Source of the DNA: Ardenticatenaceae bacterium
Lineage (GTDB): Bacteria > Chloroflexota > Anaerolineae > Promineifilales > Promineifilaceae
Direction of reading: 5' to 3'
NCBI GenBank assembly: GCA_020634235.1
Contig: JACKCB010000002.1
Coordinates: forward strand, 1 to 64,000
DNA length: 64,000 bases
Part shown: piece by piece, positions 26,338 through 33,815 of the stretch
Layout: each line of letters starts with the position of its first letter
How positions within the stretch are numbered: position 1 is the first letter of the stretch
Notes under the pieces: model-generated
What the model saw: the letters and a program-made list of their open reading frames with translations, nothing else
What the model was told of the DNA's origin: nothing
Databases searched by the model: none
Position numbers and translations under genes: made by a program

Positions 26338-26611
26338 CATCCACCGCCGCCACCAGCCCATTGGCCAGCAGCGCCGCAATCAGGTCCGCCAGGTCCTGGT
26401 GCAGCGTCGCCTCATCCACATCAAATTCGGCCAGCAGTTGGGCGGCCACCGCCGGCACATCCGCCGTTTCGGCCAGCAGTTGCCAGAAACGGGTCCCCAC
26501 CTCGTTCAGGCCAAAATACTGCTCCTGCTGCAAATCCAGCAAGATCGATTCACCCTCCAGGACCTGAAAAAGCACCTGGGGCAGAATACGTACCTGCGGT
26601 AATGGGGCCAT
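26318..26611 (-). CDS. lasso RRE protein B1 (PqqD-like)
   Basis: PqqD-like RiPP recognition element of 97 aa expected to bind the YxxPxLxxxG leader motif and deliver it to B2. A beta-rich N-terminus (QVLFQVLEGESILLDL) is followed by QYFGLNEVGTRFWQLL and a helical C-terminal half, the usual PqqD layout. The ATG at 26611 has AGGAGAG 5 nt upstream and is preferred over the 26-codon extension to 26689. No second B1 is visible in the window, so it presumably serves both precursors. Confidence 0.88.
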   Translation of the reverse strand: MAPLPQVRILPQVLFQVLEGESILLDLQQEQYFGLNEVGTRFWQLLAETADVPAVAAQLLAEFDVDEATLHQDLADLIAALLANGLVAAVDDVAAGA

Positions 26612-26764
26612 TGTCTCTCCTAACCAACCGATTTGGGTAAATGACCACGCCCTGAGCCATTCCCGGCCGGGGCGGGCAACAAGCCCCATTGTAGATTGAG
26701 CAGTCGCCTACGGCAACCAGATCCCCACCCGGCAACACGCCCTTTGCCTGCGCCAAATCCCGGC

Positions 26765-26770
26765 TATAAT
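26765..26770 (+). promoter_or_regulatory. isolated TATAAT before a C25 remnant
   Basis: A perfect TATAAT with no clear -35, just upstream of the C25 C-terminal fragment. It is probably vestigial or fortuitous. Confidence 0.25.
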
Positions 26771-26780
26771 CGCGTCGTAG

Positions 26781-26888
26781 GGTGTGCAGGTGGCTAAGGC
26801 GAACCTGGCCCTCTTCCAGCCCAACCTGGCGGACGTCCTGCTCGGCTGGACCCTCCTGGGCGACCCCGCCCTGGTGGTCCAGCCCTAA
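26781..26888 (+). pseudogene. C-terminal remnant of a third C25 gene
   Basis: Thirty-five codons reading VAKANLALFQPNLADVLLGW and then TLLGDPALVVQP before TAA match the extreme C-termini of both giant C25 proteins (DVLLGWTLLGDPALVV in each). A TAG immediately upstream and absence of homology further 5' show it is a fragment. It indicates that another C25 copy once stood here. Confidence 0.88.
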
Positions 26889-27067
26889 ATCGCCACACCC
26901 AGCCGGGCATCGTGCGCTCCCCGCCAGCAAAGCTGCGGGCACGCCCGGCAGGTGTGAAACGCATCAAAGTAACGCCGGGTCTTCGGCCCTAACCCCGGCC
27001 GGGCTACCCCCTTAGCCACCGCTTCCAGCAGCCCATTGCAGCGTAGGCAGCGTGTCCAGGGGGCAGG
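26885..27067 (-). pseudogene. Mut7-C RNase domain fragment
   Basis: The minus-strand frame reads RCLRCNGLLEAVAKG, KTRRYFDAFHTC and ACPQLCWRGAHDARL, the zinc-ribbon-like C-terminal part of Mut7-C (PIN-related) RNase proteins. An in-frame stop lies immediately upstream and the catalytic N-terminal part is absent. Its own stop overlaps the stop of the C25 remnant on the other strand. Confidence 0.7.
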
Positions 27068-27151
27068 CTACCCCGGAATGTGTCGATAATTTTCGCAAAT
27101 GCCCAGCACCTTCACAGGCGCACGATCTCGCCAGTACACGTGCAACAGTTG

Positions 27152-27454
27152 TTAGGCGGCGGCTGGTTGAGCACTGTCTAGTTCTTCACGAATGATTCGC
27201 CGCAAAGATTCCTCTAATTCCTCACGTTCTACGGATTGTCGCAAAGTGTCATTGATCAAGGTTTGATAGCCGCGACCACCTGCTTTAGCCCGGAAGTATT
27301 CGATCAGAACAGTATCTAATAGAATTGTCACACGTCGCTTGCGGGGAGCAGGCTTTAGCCCGACCCGAAACGTGGCTCGATCAAGGTCGCTTTGTGTAAC
27401 TTTGGGGTATTCATCTTCATCATCAAAAGTTGGAGAAGAATAGGATTTGCTCAT
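27152..27454 (-). CDS. brnA: BrnA-like antitoxin
   Basis: Protein of 100 aa with an acidic N-terminus (PTFDDEDEYPKVTQSDLDRA) and a ribbon-helix-helix C-terminal half (RRVTILLDTVLIEYFRAK then GYQTLINDTLRQ), as in BrnA/CopG antitoxins. The ATG at 27454 is chosen because the longer frame extends into the toxin gene. It overlaps the end of brnT by 32 nt. It should neutralise BrnT and repress the pair. Confidence 0.88.
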   Translation of the reverse strand: MSKSYSSPTFDDEDEYPKVTQSDLDRATFRVGLKPAPRKRRVTILLDTVLIEYFRAKAGGRGYQTLINDTLRQSVEREELEESLRRIIREELDSAQPAAA

Positions 27455-27692
27455 CTTTATCTGCCTCGCGCATGGAAATAATACGAATTTCATCTTCCGA
27501 TTCAGTATGGACAATAACCACGACTTTTTCTCGTAACAGACCAAGCGAAACCCAGCGCTGTTCACCGTAATCCTTGCGATCATCCTCAAAAGTGAAAGTG
27601 GGGCCTACAAAAACCTGCTCAGCATGAGCGAAGTCTAACCCCCGTCTTTTGAGAGTGATTTGTCGTTTGGGTTCATGCCAACTAAATCGCAT
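27423..27692 (-). CDS. brnT: BrnT-like toxin (RelE-fold RNase)
   Basis: Protein of 89 aa with BrnT features: FSWHEPKRQITLKRRGLDFAH, then FEDDRKDYGEQRWVSLGLL, and the closing EIRIISMREADKDE. The start at 27692 gives the normal family length; the 18 extra codons upstream are hydrophobic and unlike the family. It is followed by brnA with a short overlap. The base composition is less GC-rich than neighbours, consistent with recent acquisition. Confidence 0.9.
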   Translation of the reverse strand: MRFSWHEPKRQITLKRRGLDFAHAEQVFVGPTFTFEDDRKDYGEQRWVSLGLLREKVVVIVHTESEDEIRIISMREADKDEQILFFSNF

Positions 27693-27842
27693 ACATGAAA
27701 TTATGCAGATAATTATACACTTGTCAATGATAAAGAAAGGGAGCAACTATCCAGGTGTAAGTTGAGGCATAAGGACATCACCTACGAACAGAGAACGGGT
27801 CTTGGGGAATTCGTGGGGTCATCCCCCATATTTGGGTCGGAA

Positions 27843-27881
27843 TGGAGGCTTTAGCCGGAACAGTTCCGGCCAAAGCCTCCA
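27843..27881. repeat. 19-bp-arm palindrome (GGCTTTAGCC family)
   Basis: Arms 27843-27861 and 27863-27881 are inverse complements with one mismatch and a one-base centre. The TTTAGCC/AAAGCC word recurs near 28110-28135. Confidence 0.85.
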
Positions 27882-28025
27882 CCCACTATCCGAAGCGGCG
27901 GCGGCAGGAAGTCGTTTAGATCAGCGTAGAAGCGAAACAGGGCAGTGTCCATCGCTGGCCCCGGCCGGGTAATGCCCGGCAAAGGTAGGGTGCTGGCCCC
28001 CGGCCGGGGGCACCCCCCAACCCAC

Positions 28026-28064
28026 AACAGCCGCCGCAGGCTCTGCTAACCTGCGGCGGCTGTT
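28026..28064 (-). terminator. terminator-like hairpin after the unknown/panB operon
   Basis: Perfect 15-bp stem AACAGCCGCCGCAGG (28026-28040) with its complement (28050-28064) and a 9-nt loop, 99 nt beyond the stop at 28163. On the minus strand no T-run follows, so it may work with Rho or only stabilise the 3' end. Confidence 0.55.
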
Positions 28065-28162
28065 TTGATCAGATGCAAATACCTTAGGATTCGCTCGCAA
28101 TTAAGTTTGTAGTAAAGGCTTTAGCCGTGTAGACCGCTAAAGCGGTTACTACGGACGGACCC

Positions 28163-29476
28163 TTAGAGCGCCAGTGCCAGGTCTGGCGCTTCCGGCGTGG
28201 CTTCCGGGGCCACGGCGTGCAAATGCTGCGCCGCCACAAACGACAGCCCATTCTCCGTCAGCGCCCAGGCGGTGCGGTTGGTCGCGTCCAGCTTATCAAA
28301 GAAGTTCAGGCGCATATGCTCCCAATCACCCGCGGCAACGATCTCCTCCTTATCCCGGAAGTAATCCAGGATATCCGAGGGATGCTCGCGCGTCAGTTCA
28401 ACCTCCGGGTCACCACCTTCATGTTTGGCCGAAATGTTGGGCACATGATCAGCCAAAGCCACCAGCTCGTCCCGCCGGTTGTACGGCTGGCGCACAATGC
28501 TCTTCCAGGTTTCGGTGATATGGTGCTCAAAGCGCACCATCTCCTCAAAGCCCAGCTCGTGGCGGAACTGCGAGGTGATCTCCATGCTCTCATTGTTCAC
28601 CGAATTGCTCCAATTGAAGCCAATGAGCGGTGACGTGCCATCGTCACGGGCGAAGAGCTTGGCCCCCAGCAGCGTCCATAACGCCGCATACGGGTTGTCG
28701 TTGCCCATGAAGACCGAGATTTTGAACTCGATATCCACCCCCAGGCGGTGCAGCAGGTAGCCCAACAGCACCGTGCCGGGGTTGATATTCAAGACCTGGC
28801 GCACGCCGTAGGTGGTGTAATAGTAAAGGAATTCGTCCAGCCACTTGAGGGCGTGCCCGTTGGGCTGGCCAACGCCGCCGAAGTAGCCGGTAATGGTGGC
28901 CGGGCCGCCCAGGTGCACGTTGGAGCCGTCGGTGCCCTTGGTGTCCAGGGTCTCCACGTAGCTGGCGCCAATGATCTCCATGGCGGCGATGAAGGCCGGC
29001 AGGTCGCCGTCCTGCTCCTGCTCCTTCATCTTGCGCACGCGGATGAACCGGCCGGGAACCAGCGTCTGTTGGGCGATGGCCCGCTTGACCGCCGGCACCA
29101 GCCAGGGGAAATATTGCGCCGCGCTCACTTCCAGCGTCACCGCGCAGTCGTCCTTAAAGGTCATGCTGTCGGCCTGCGGCCCCAGCACCTTGCGCCGGTA
29201 ATCGGCCACGGAGATAAAAACACCGTTGTCCCGCTGCTCCGCCAGCCAGTCCAGGTCGTCCAGAAATTCGGGGCGCACCTGGGCCACTTTTTCGCGCAGA
29301 ACCGGCAACTGCCGGGCGGCGGCGGCCCGGGCGTTGATCTCTTCCGGTGTGCCATACCTGGCCACCACCGCCAAAAAATCATCAATCACGCGCATGTCGG
29401 GGTTCAGCAGCATGGCGTTTAGTGCGGCCAGCCGTTCGGGGGGGATTAGCAATCTTTCTCGTAAATCCTTGTTCAT
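28163..29476 (-). CDS. conserved protein of unknown function, downstream of panB
   Basis: Protein of 437 aa that I do not recognise. It has a helical N-terminal part (RERLLIPPERLAALNAML) and a central alpha/beta region with motifs TLDTKGTDGSNVHLGGPATI, LNINPGTVLLGYLL, FMGNDNPYAALW and IGFNWSNSVNNESME. The glycine-, asparagine- and histidine-rich motifs suggest an enzyme, possibly barrel-shaped, but no family can be named. The ATG at 29476 is preferred, with GAGGA upstream; the frame stays open to a TTG that overlaps the panB stop. It lies 101 nt after panB and probably shares its transcript. Confidence 0.6.
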   Translation of the reverse strand: MNKDLRERLLIPPERLAALNAMLLNPDMRVIDDFLAVVARYGTPEEINARAAAARQLPVLREKVAQVRPEFLDDLDWLAEQRDNGVFISVADYRRKVLGPQADSMTFKDDCAVTLEVSAAQYFPWLVPAVKRAIAQQTLVPGRFIRVRKMKEQEQDGDLPAFIAAMEIIGASYVETLDTKGTDGSNVHLGGPATITGYFGGVGQPNGHALKWLDEFLYYYTTYGVRQVLNINPGTVLLGYLLHRLGVDIEFKISVFMGNDNPYAALWTLLGAKLFARDDGTSPLIGFNWSNSVNNESMEITSQFRHELGFEEMVRFEHHITETWKSIVRQPYNRRDELVALADHVPNISAKHEGGDPEVELTREHPSDILDYFRDKEEIVAAGDWEHMRLNFFDKLDATNRTAWALTENGLSFVAAQHLHAVAPEATPEAPDLALAL

Positions 29477-29577
29477 CACGATTTCATCCTCAGTGGTTCG
29501 GGGGAAAATAACGGCAATCATGGTGGGGCTGGCCATACCCGGCCGGGTGCAGCCGCCCAACCCCTTCAGGCAATCAC

Positions 29578-30435
29578 TCAATCTTCCAGCAAATTCAACA
29601 ACTCCTGGTACTCCTCATCCTTCATGCCAAAGTAATTCTCCGGCCGGGGGAATGCCCCACTCGTCACTTCAGCCACATACGCCTTCACCCCATTCAGGAT
29701 CACCTCGCCGGCGTTGCCATACACCTTAGCCATGCGCGGCGTGAACTTGGGATACAGGCCAAACAGGTCATGGTAGATAAGCAGTTGGCCGTGGGCATGC
29801 GGCCCAGACCCCAGGCTCATGATAATACAATGCTCGGCGCGCTCAGTGATGAGCTGGCACAGGCGGTCGGGCACCAACTCCAACAAGATGCAAAACGCCC
29901 CAGCCTTTTCCAGCGCCTTGGCGTCATCCACAATCTTCTTGGCTTGCAGCGCACTCTTGCCCTGCAGCCGGAAGCCACCCAGCGCGCTGGCACTCTGCGG
30001 CGTCAACCCCAGGTGCCCCATGGCCGGGATGCCGGCGGCCACAATCCCGGCAATGCGGTCGGCCATCTCCGCCCCGCCCTCCAGCTTGATGGCATCGCAG
30101 CCCGTCTCGGCCATAAAACGGCCGGCACTGCGGATAGCCGTCTCAACACTGGGCTGGTAGCTCATGTAGGGCATATCGCCAATGACAAAAGCCTTGGGCG
30201 CGCCGCGCCGCACCGCCGCCGTATGCCGGACCATGTCGTCCATGGTCACCGGCAGGGTGCTGTCGTAGCCCAACATGGTCATGCCCAGGCTGTCGCCCAC
30301 CAGGATCATGTCAATGCCGGCCTGCTCATGGAAATAGGCGGTGGGGTAATCATAGCCAGTCAACCAGGTAATAGGCTCCCCGTTGGCCATTTTCTGGAAT
30401 AGCGTAGTTAACGTCACTTTCTTACGATCACTCAT
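29578..30435 (-). CDS. panB: 3-methyl-2-oxobutanoate hydroxymethyltransferase
   Basis: PanB of 285 aa, transferring a hydroxymethyl group from methylene-THF to ketoisovalerate in pantothenate synthesis. TIM-barrel signatures are visible: the N-terminal WLTGYDYPTAYFHEQAGID, VGDSLGMTMLGYDSTLPVT, the IKLEGG motif and the PanB hallmark GLTPQSASALGGFRLQGK. No panC or panD is adjacent; its only neighbour is the unknown 437-aa gene. Sequence is somewhat divergent at the C-terminus, so it could act on a related keto acid. Confidence 0.88.
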   Translation of the reverse strand: MSDRKKVTLTTLFQKMANGEPITWLTGYDYPTAYFHEQAGIDMILVGDSLGMTMLGYDSTLPVTMDDMVRHTAAVRRGAPKAFVIGDMPYMSYQPSVETAIRSAGRFMAETGCDAIKLEGGAEMADRIAGIVAAGIPAMGHLGLTPQSASALGGFRLQGKSALQAKKIVDDAKALEKAGAFCILLELVPDRLCQLITERAEHCIIMSLGSGPHAHGQLLIYHDLFGLYPKFTPRMAKVYGNAGEVILNGVKAYVAEVTSGAFPRPENYFGMKDEEYQELLNLLED

Positions 30436-30639
30436 CGTTCGCTCCTTTGCGGCTCCTGCCAGCGCACCCCAATATGCACATGCATTCGCACCTGTAGCTT
30501 CCGTCAGCCACCCTCAATTTTCCAGTACTGAATGTCACATTTCCCTGTGCCGCTTGTCACATCAGCGGGCCGGGCGCTACTGCATCAGCCCCGCGGCCAG
30601 CCTCAAACAGGCCGTACCTGATACCGTCAGCACCCCCTA
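30436..30639. other. intergenic region upstream of panB
   Basis: About 200 nt between the lipoprotein stop and the panB start. It presumably holds the panB promoter on the minus strand, but no clear box was identified. Confidence 0.4.
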
Positions 30640-32100
30640 TTATGGGTCGTAATGCCAAATAGACACGTTATCCGAACCGGTGATCCAAAGACGGCCGTTC
30701 CCATCCACCAGCAGCAACATATCAAAATCAAAAAAATCAGGCGGGGTGGGCACGGCCGTCCACATTCCATTCTGGAAATGTTGCAAGCCAAAGAGCGTCT
30801 TATCGCCTACCATTGCTATATCTGTAACCCAAACCCACGCTTCGCCATTGCCGCCAAAGGCAATCGTGCCCCCTAATTCATCGGCGACTGTTTGCCAACG
30901 GCCATCTTGCCCCACATACACCGCCGGAGCCGGAAAAGAGGCACCACCGCGATATTCCACAAACAGCCAGGCAACATCGCCATCCAGCCAAACACGGCTG
31001 ACAAAATGGGGACGGTCGCCGTAAAGGGCTTCATCGTGGGGGATGGACGGCCGTTCCCACCCCCCCTCTGGCACGTAGCGGATGAAGTCATCCTCTCCGC
31101 TCCATAAATCGTTTTTGGGGCCGGCGATCCAGACGCGCCCTAGCCCGTCTGCCGACACTCCCCAAACGCAGCGGTTAGCCGTGATGTCTGGCCCGCCCCA
31201 GCTGTCGCCATCAAACCAACGAACGCCGTTGCCGTCCCGCAACTCGTGGCTAATGGGGCCATCTTCCCACACAAGCAGGGGGCAGGCGCTGACCCAAACA
31301 TTGCCGAAACTGCCCAATGCCGCACCGGTGAAGAAAAGATGGGGATCATAAGCGGCGAATTCGATATCTTCATCGGGCGGCGGCGGATAGCCGAGGTCGG
31401 CGGCGCGTAAGGTTTGCCACTGCTGGGCTGCCGGATCAAAGCGATGCAGCCCGTTACGGCCGTGCGCCACCCACACCCGCCCTTGCCGATCCACAGCCAG
31501 GCCGGTCACGCCGTCTTCGGGATTGGTCAACGCTGCCGCGTCCCAGGCAGGGCCATAACGCTGCCATTCCCCCGCCGTATAAACGGCTAACGCCGTGTCC
31601 AGCATGACCCAGGCTCGCCCTTCGCTATCTTGTCCCAAAATGATGGCACTTCCTTGCTGCTCCACTTGCCACTCACCATCCCGATAGGCGTAGAGGGCGT
31701 TGGCGGTAACGGCCCAGGGACGGCCGTCTGGCGCGAGCCATAATCGTTGAATAGGGTCGGGCAGGGTGGCGGTCAGTTGGAAATGGGTTTCTTCGGTGGG
31801 AATGGCCGTTGGCGTAACCGTTTGGGTAGAGATTGGTGTTGGCGTGGCGGTTTCGGTAGGAACAGCTGTTGACGCAACCATTTTGGTAGGGATTGGTGTT
31901 GGCACGGCGGTTTTAGTGGGAACGGCCGTTGGGGTGGGAACGGCCGTTCCTGTTGATTCGACTTGGAAAACAGATTGCGCGGGGTCTGTTAGAGCGGGTG
32001 TTGGTGAATCAGATGGCGGCGTTTGCTGGCAAGCCGCCAACAACAACATCAAAAACCAATACCACCGAACGCGCTGTGTGCCATTGCGTAAGATTTCCAT
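30640..32100 (-). CDS. lipoprotein with beta-propeller repeats
   Basis: Predicted surface lipoprotein of 486 aa. A short hydrophobic segment ends in a lipobox with Cys24 (LLLAAC). A Pro/Thr linker follows with repeated PTPTAVPTKTAVPTPIPT-type units, then propeller-like blades with motifs such as DSEGRAWVMLDT, DRQGRVWVAHGRNGLHRFDP and ADGLGRVWIAG, similar to two-component-regulator propeller (Reg_prop) blades. It probably binds a ligand or partner outside the membrane. The linker DNA contains AACGGCCGTT words that code for the TAVPT repeats. Confidence 0.8.
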   Translation of the reverse strand: MEILRNGTQRVRWYWFLMLLLAACQQTPPSDSPTPALTDPAQSVFQVESTGTAVPTPTAVPTKTAVPTPIPTKMVASTAVPTETATPTPISTQTVTPTAIPTEETHFQLTATLPDPIQRLWLAPDGRPWAVTANALYAYRDGEWQVEQQGSAIILGQDSEGRAWVMLDTALAVYTAGEWQRYGPAWDAAALTNPEDGVTGLAVDRQGRVWVAHGRNGLHRFDPAAQQWQTLRAADLGYPPPPDEDIEFAAYDPHLFFTGAALGSFGNVWVSACPLLVWEDGPISHELRDGNGVRWFDGDSWGGPDITANRCVWGVSADGLGRVWIAGPKNDLWSGEDDFIRYVPEGGWERPSIPHDEALYGDRPHFVSRVWLDGDVAWLFVEYRGGASFPAPAVYVGQDGRWQTVADELGGTIAFGGNGEAWVWVTDIAMVGDKTLFGLQHFQNGMWTAVPTPPDFFDFDMLLLVDGNGRLWITGSDNVSIWHYDP

Positions 32101-32146
32101 TCAACAAACCCTTGCAATGCTTTACAGGCCAGATTGCCAATCCGAC

Positions 32147-33028
32147 CTACGCTACCGCCGGAATAATCTCGTTGGCAAAGATTTCCAGCGGCGTGATCTT
32201 GTACACGTCTGGCATGTTGAAGATGGCGTGGGTAAAGCCCATTGCGGCAAGTTCCTGGATGCGGTTGATGGTGCTGGCGGCCGTATCCTTCGCCGAAAGA
32301 TGCACCGTGCCAAGTGATGTTTTTTCCACACTGGCATAATCGCGCCCCAGCGTTTGGCAATGCGCCTTGAGGGTATCCAGCGCTTTCTGCATATTTTCTT
32401 TGCCTACCCAATCGCCAATGTTGCAGGCGTCAGCGTACTGCGCCACCATGCGCAGCGTCTTCTTCGGCCCGGTGCCGCCAATCATGATGCGCGGATGCGG
32501 GGTTGAAAGCGGGCGGGGGTTGTTGGTGATTGCCGGCGCCGCAAAATGCGTGCCCGCAAAGGATGTCTCATCACTGGCCCAAAGCGCCTTTGCCAGCCGC
32601 AGATTGTCCTCTAGCTGCTCAAAGCGTTCGGATGTAGACGGGTAGGGAATGCCAAAGCCTTTTGCTTCGTCCTCATACCAGGCCGCGCCAATGCCCAAAT
32701 AGGCGCGACCGCCAGAGAGAATATCGAGGGTGTTAACCATCTTCAGCAGCACGGAGGGATGGCGATAGATGACGCCCGTGACCAGGACGCCAAGATACGC
32801 CTTTTCCGTGAGTCCGGCCAGATACCCGAGCGTGGTGTAGCTTTCCAACATCGGGTCGGTGTACGCTTCACCGAATAATCCCTTGATTTGGTAATAATGG
32901 TCCATCACCCACAGGCTGTAAAAGCCTGCTGCTTCAGCAGTGGTGACGATCTCTTTGAGTTTGGGACGGATAACGGCCGTTCCCCCCGGATACTTAAACG
33001 ACGGAATTTGTAAACCGATTTGCATCAT
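32147..33028 (-). CDS. LLM-class F420-dependent oxidoreductase
   Basis: Luciferase-like monooxygenase family protein of 293 aa, a TIM-barrel flavin/F420 enzyme. Motifs: LQIPSFKYPGG, SLWVMDHYYQI, the VTGVIYRHPSVLLKMVNTLDILSGGR region and GIGAAWYEDEAKGFGI, followed by MIGGTGPKKTLRMVAQYADACN, typical of F420-type LLMs. The substrate is unknown. It is in the same orientation as the lipoprotein gene, 46 nt apart, and may be co-transcribed with the GNAT upstream. Confidence 0.9.
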   Translation of the reverse strand: MMQIGLQIPSFKYPGGTAVIRPKLKEIVTTAEAAGFYSLWVMDHYYQIKGLFGEAYTDPMLESYTTLGYLAGLTEKAYLGVLVTGVIYRHPSVLLKMVNTLDILSGGRAYLGIGAAWYEDEAKGFGIPYPSTSERFEQLEDNLRLAKALWASDETSFAGTHFAAPAITNNPRPLSTPHPRIMIGGTGPKKTLRMVAQYADACNIGDWVGKENMQKALDTLKAHCQTLGRDYASVEKTSLGTVHLSAKDTAASTINRIQELAAMGFTHAIFNMPDVYKITPLEIFANEIIPAVA

Positions 33029-33089
33029 TCATCTCCTTGTATAAAGATGTTACGGTCAGCGAACTGGCCTACAATATGAGGAAGCGCCT

Positions 33090-33602
33090 TCAGCTGCCCC
33101 GCAGAGTAAAGCCGGCCGAAGGCGGTGCTGAACGGCGATCTTCGAGTTCACAACCATAGATCGCCAGTTGCTCATCGTTGTGCGCGACTGTTTTGATCAG
33201 CTTCCAACCCAGGCATTCCAGGATGCCACGGGCGGTTATCGTCGTGGCGTAAACCTTTTCGTAGCCCTGCTCCGCCGCCACACTCATTCCGGCTTTGACC
33301 AACTCAGTCCCGACGCCTTGTCCCCGGTGGCGTTCTAAGACGAACAAGCCGCCAAGTCCGGGACGGTATTCCGGCAGGGCGTGCAGAGCTTGTGCGCGCA
33401 GCGTAATCGTACCCGCCAATGCGCCAGCGGCGAAGGCCACCAGGCGCACGGGCAGGCCATTGCGGTTAGCTTCCGCGCGAAAATCCTGGGCGATATCGGC
33501 CGGCGCGCGGCCGGCGTAGTACGCCGGCCATTGGGCCTGAAACCATTGTGCCAGGGTAGGAATGGCTTCGGGGTGATCCGCGAGAAAAGCGATTTCGATC
33601 AT
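33090..33602 (-). CDS. GNAT family acetyltransferase
   Basis: N-acetyltransferase of 170 aa. The acetyl-CoA binding motif is GLFVLERHRGQGVGTELVKAG (motif A, R/QxxGxG/A). The N-terminal WFQAQWPAYYAG and C-terminal YGCELEDRRS fit the fold. The ATG at 33602 (MIEIAFLADHPE) is preferred over 33617. The acceptor is unknown. Confidence 0.85.
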   Translation of the reverse strand: MIEIAFLADHPEAIPTLAQWFQAQWPAYYAGRAPADIAQDFRAEANRNGLPVRLVAFAAGALAGTITLRAQALHALPEYRPGLGGLFVLERHRGQGVGTELVKAGMSVAAEQGYEKVYATTITARGILECLGWKLIKTVAHNDEQLAIYGCELEDRRSAPPSAGFTLRGS

Positions 33603-33815
33603 GTGCTGCCTTTGCATTGCGCGTTGAGCGGGCTAACGCCTGAATAACTTGTTTAGGTTGCCCTCGCCTGTCTAAACCCCTTGTGTGGGGATGATGGGCT
33701 GCGGGGCGCTGTTCAACAGCAGTATGATACCATGCCGGCAACGGCCGTATCACCTTTATCGTTACCTCTGTCCCATCTCTGGGCACGGCCGTTTCCTTCC
33801 CAACTTTCTAATTGA

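Larger units (their letters stand above)
27693..28162. other. repeat-rich intergenic region
   Basis: No gene is seen. It carries a 19-bp-arm palindrome at 27843-27881, a 15-bp-arm hairpin at 28026-28064 and a TTTAGCCGTGTAGACCGCTAAAG stretch near 28110-28135 related to the first palindrome. These look like dispersed repeats plus the 3' end of the downstream minus-strand operon. Confidence 0.6.
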
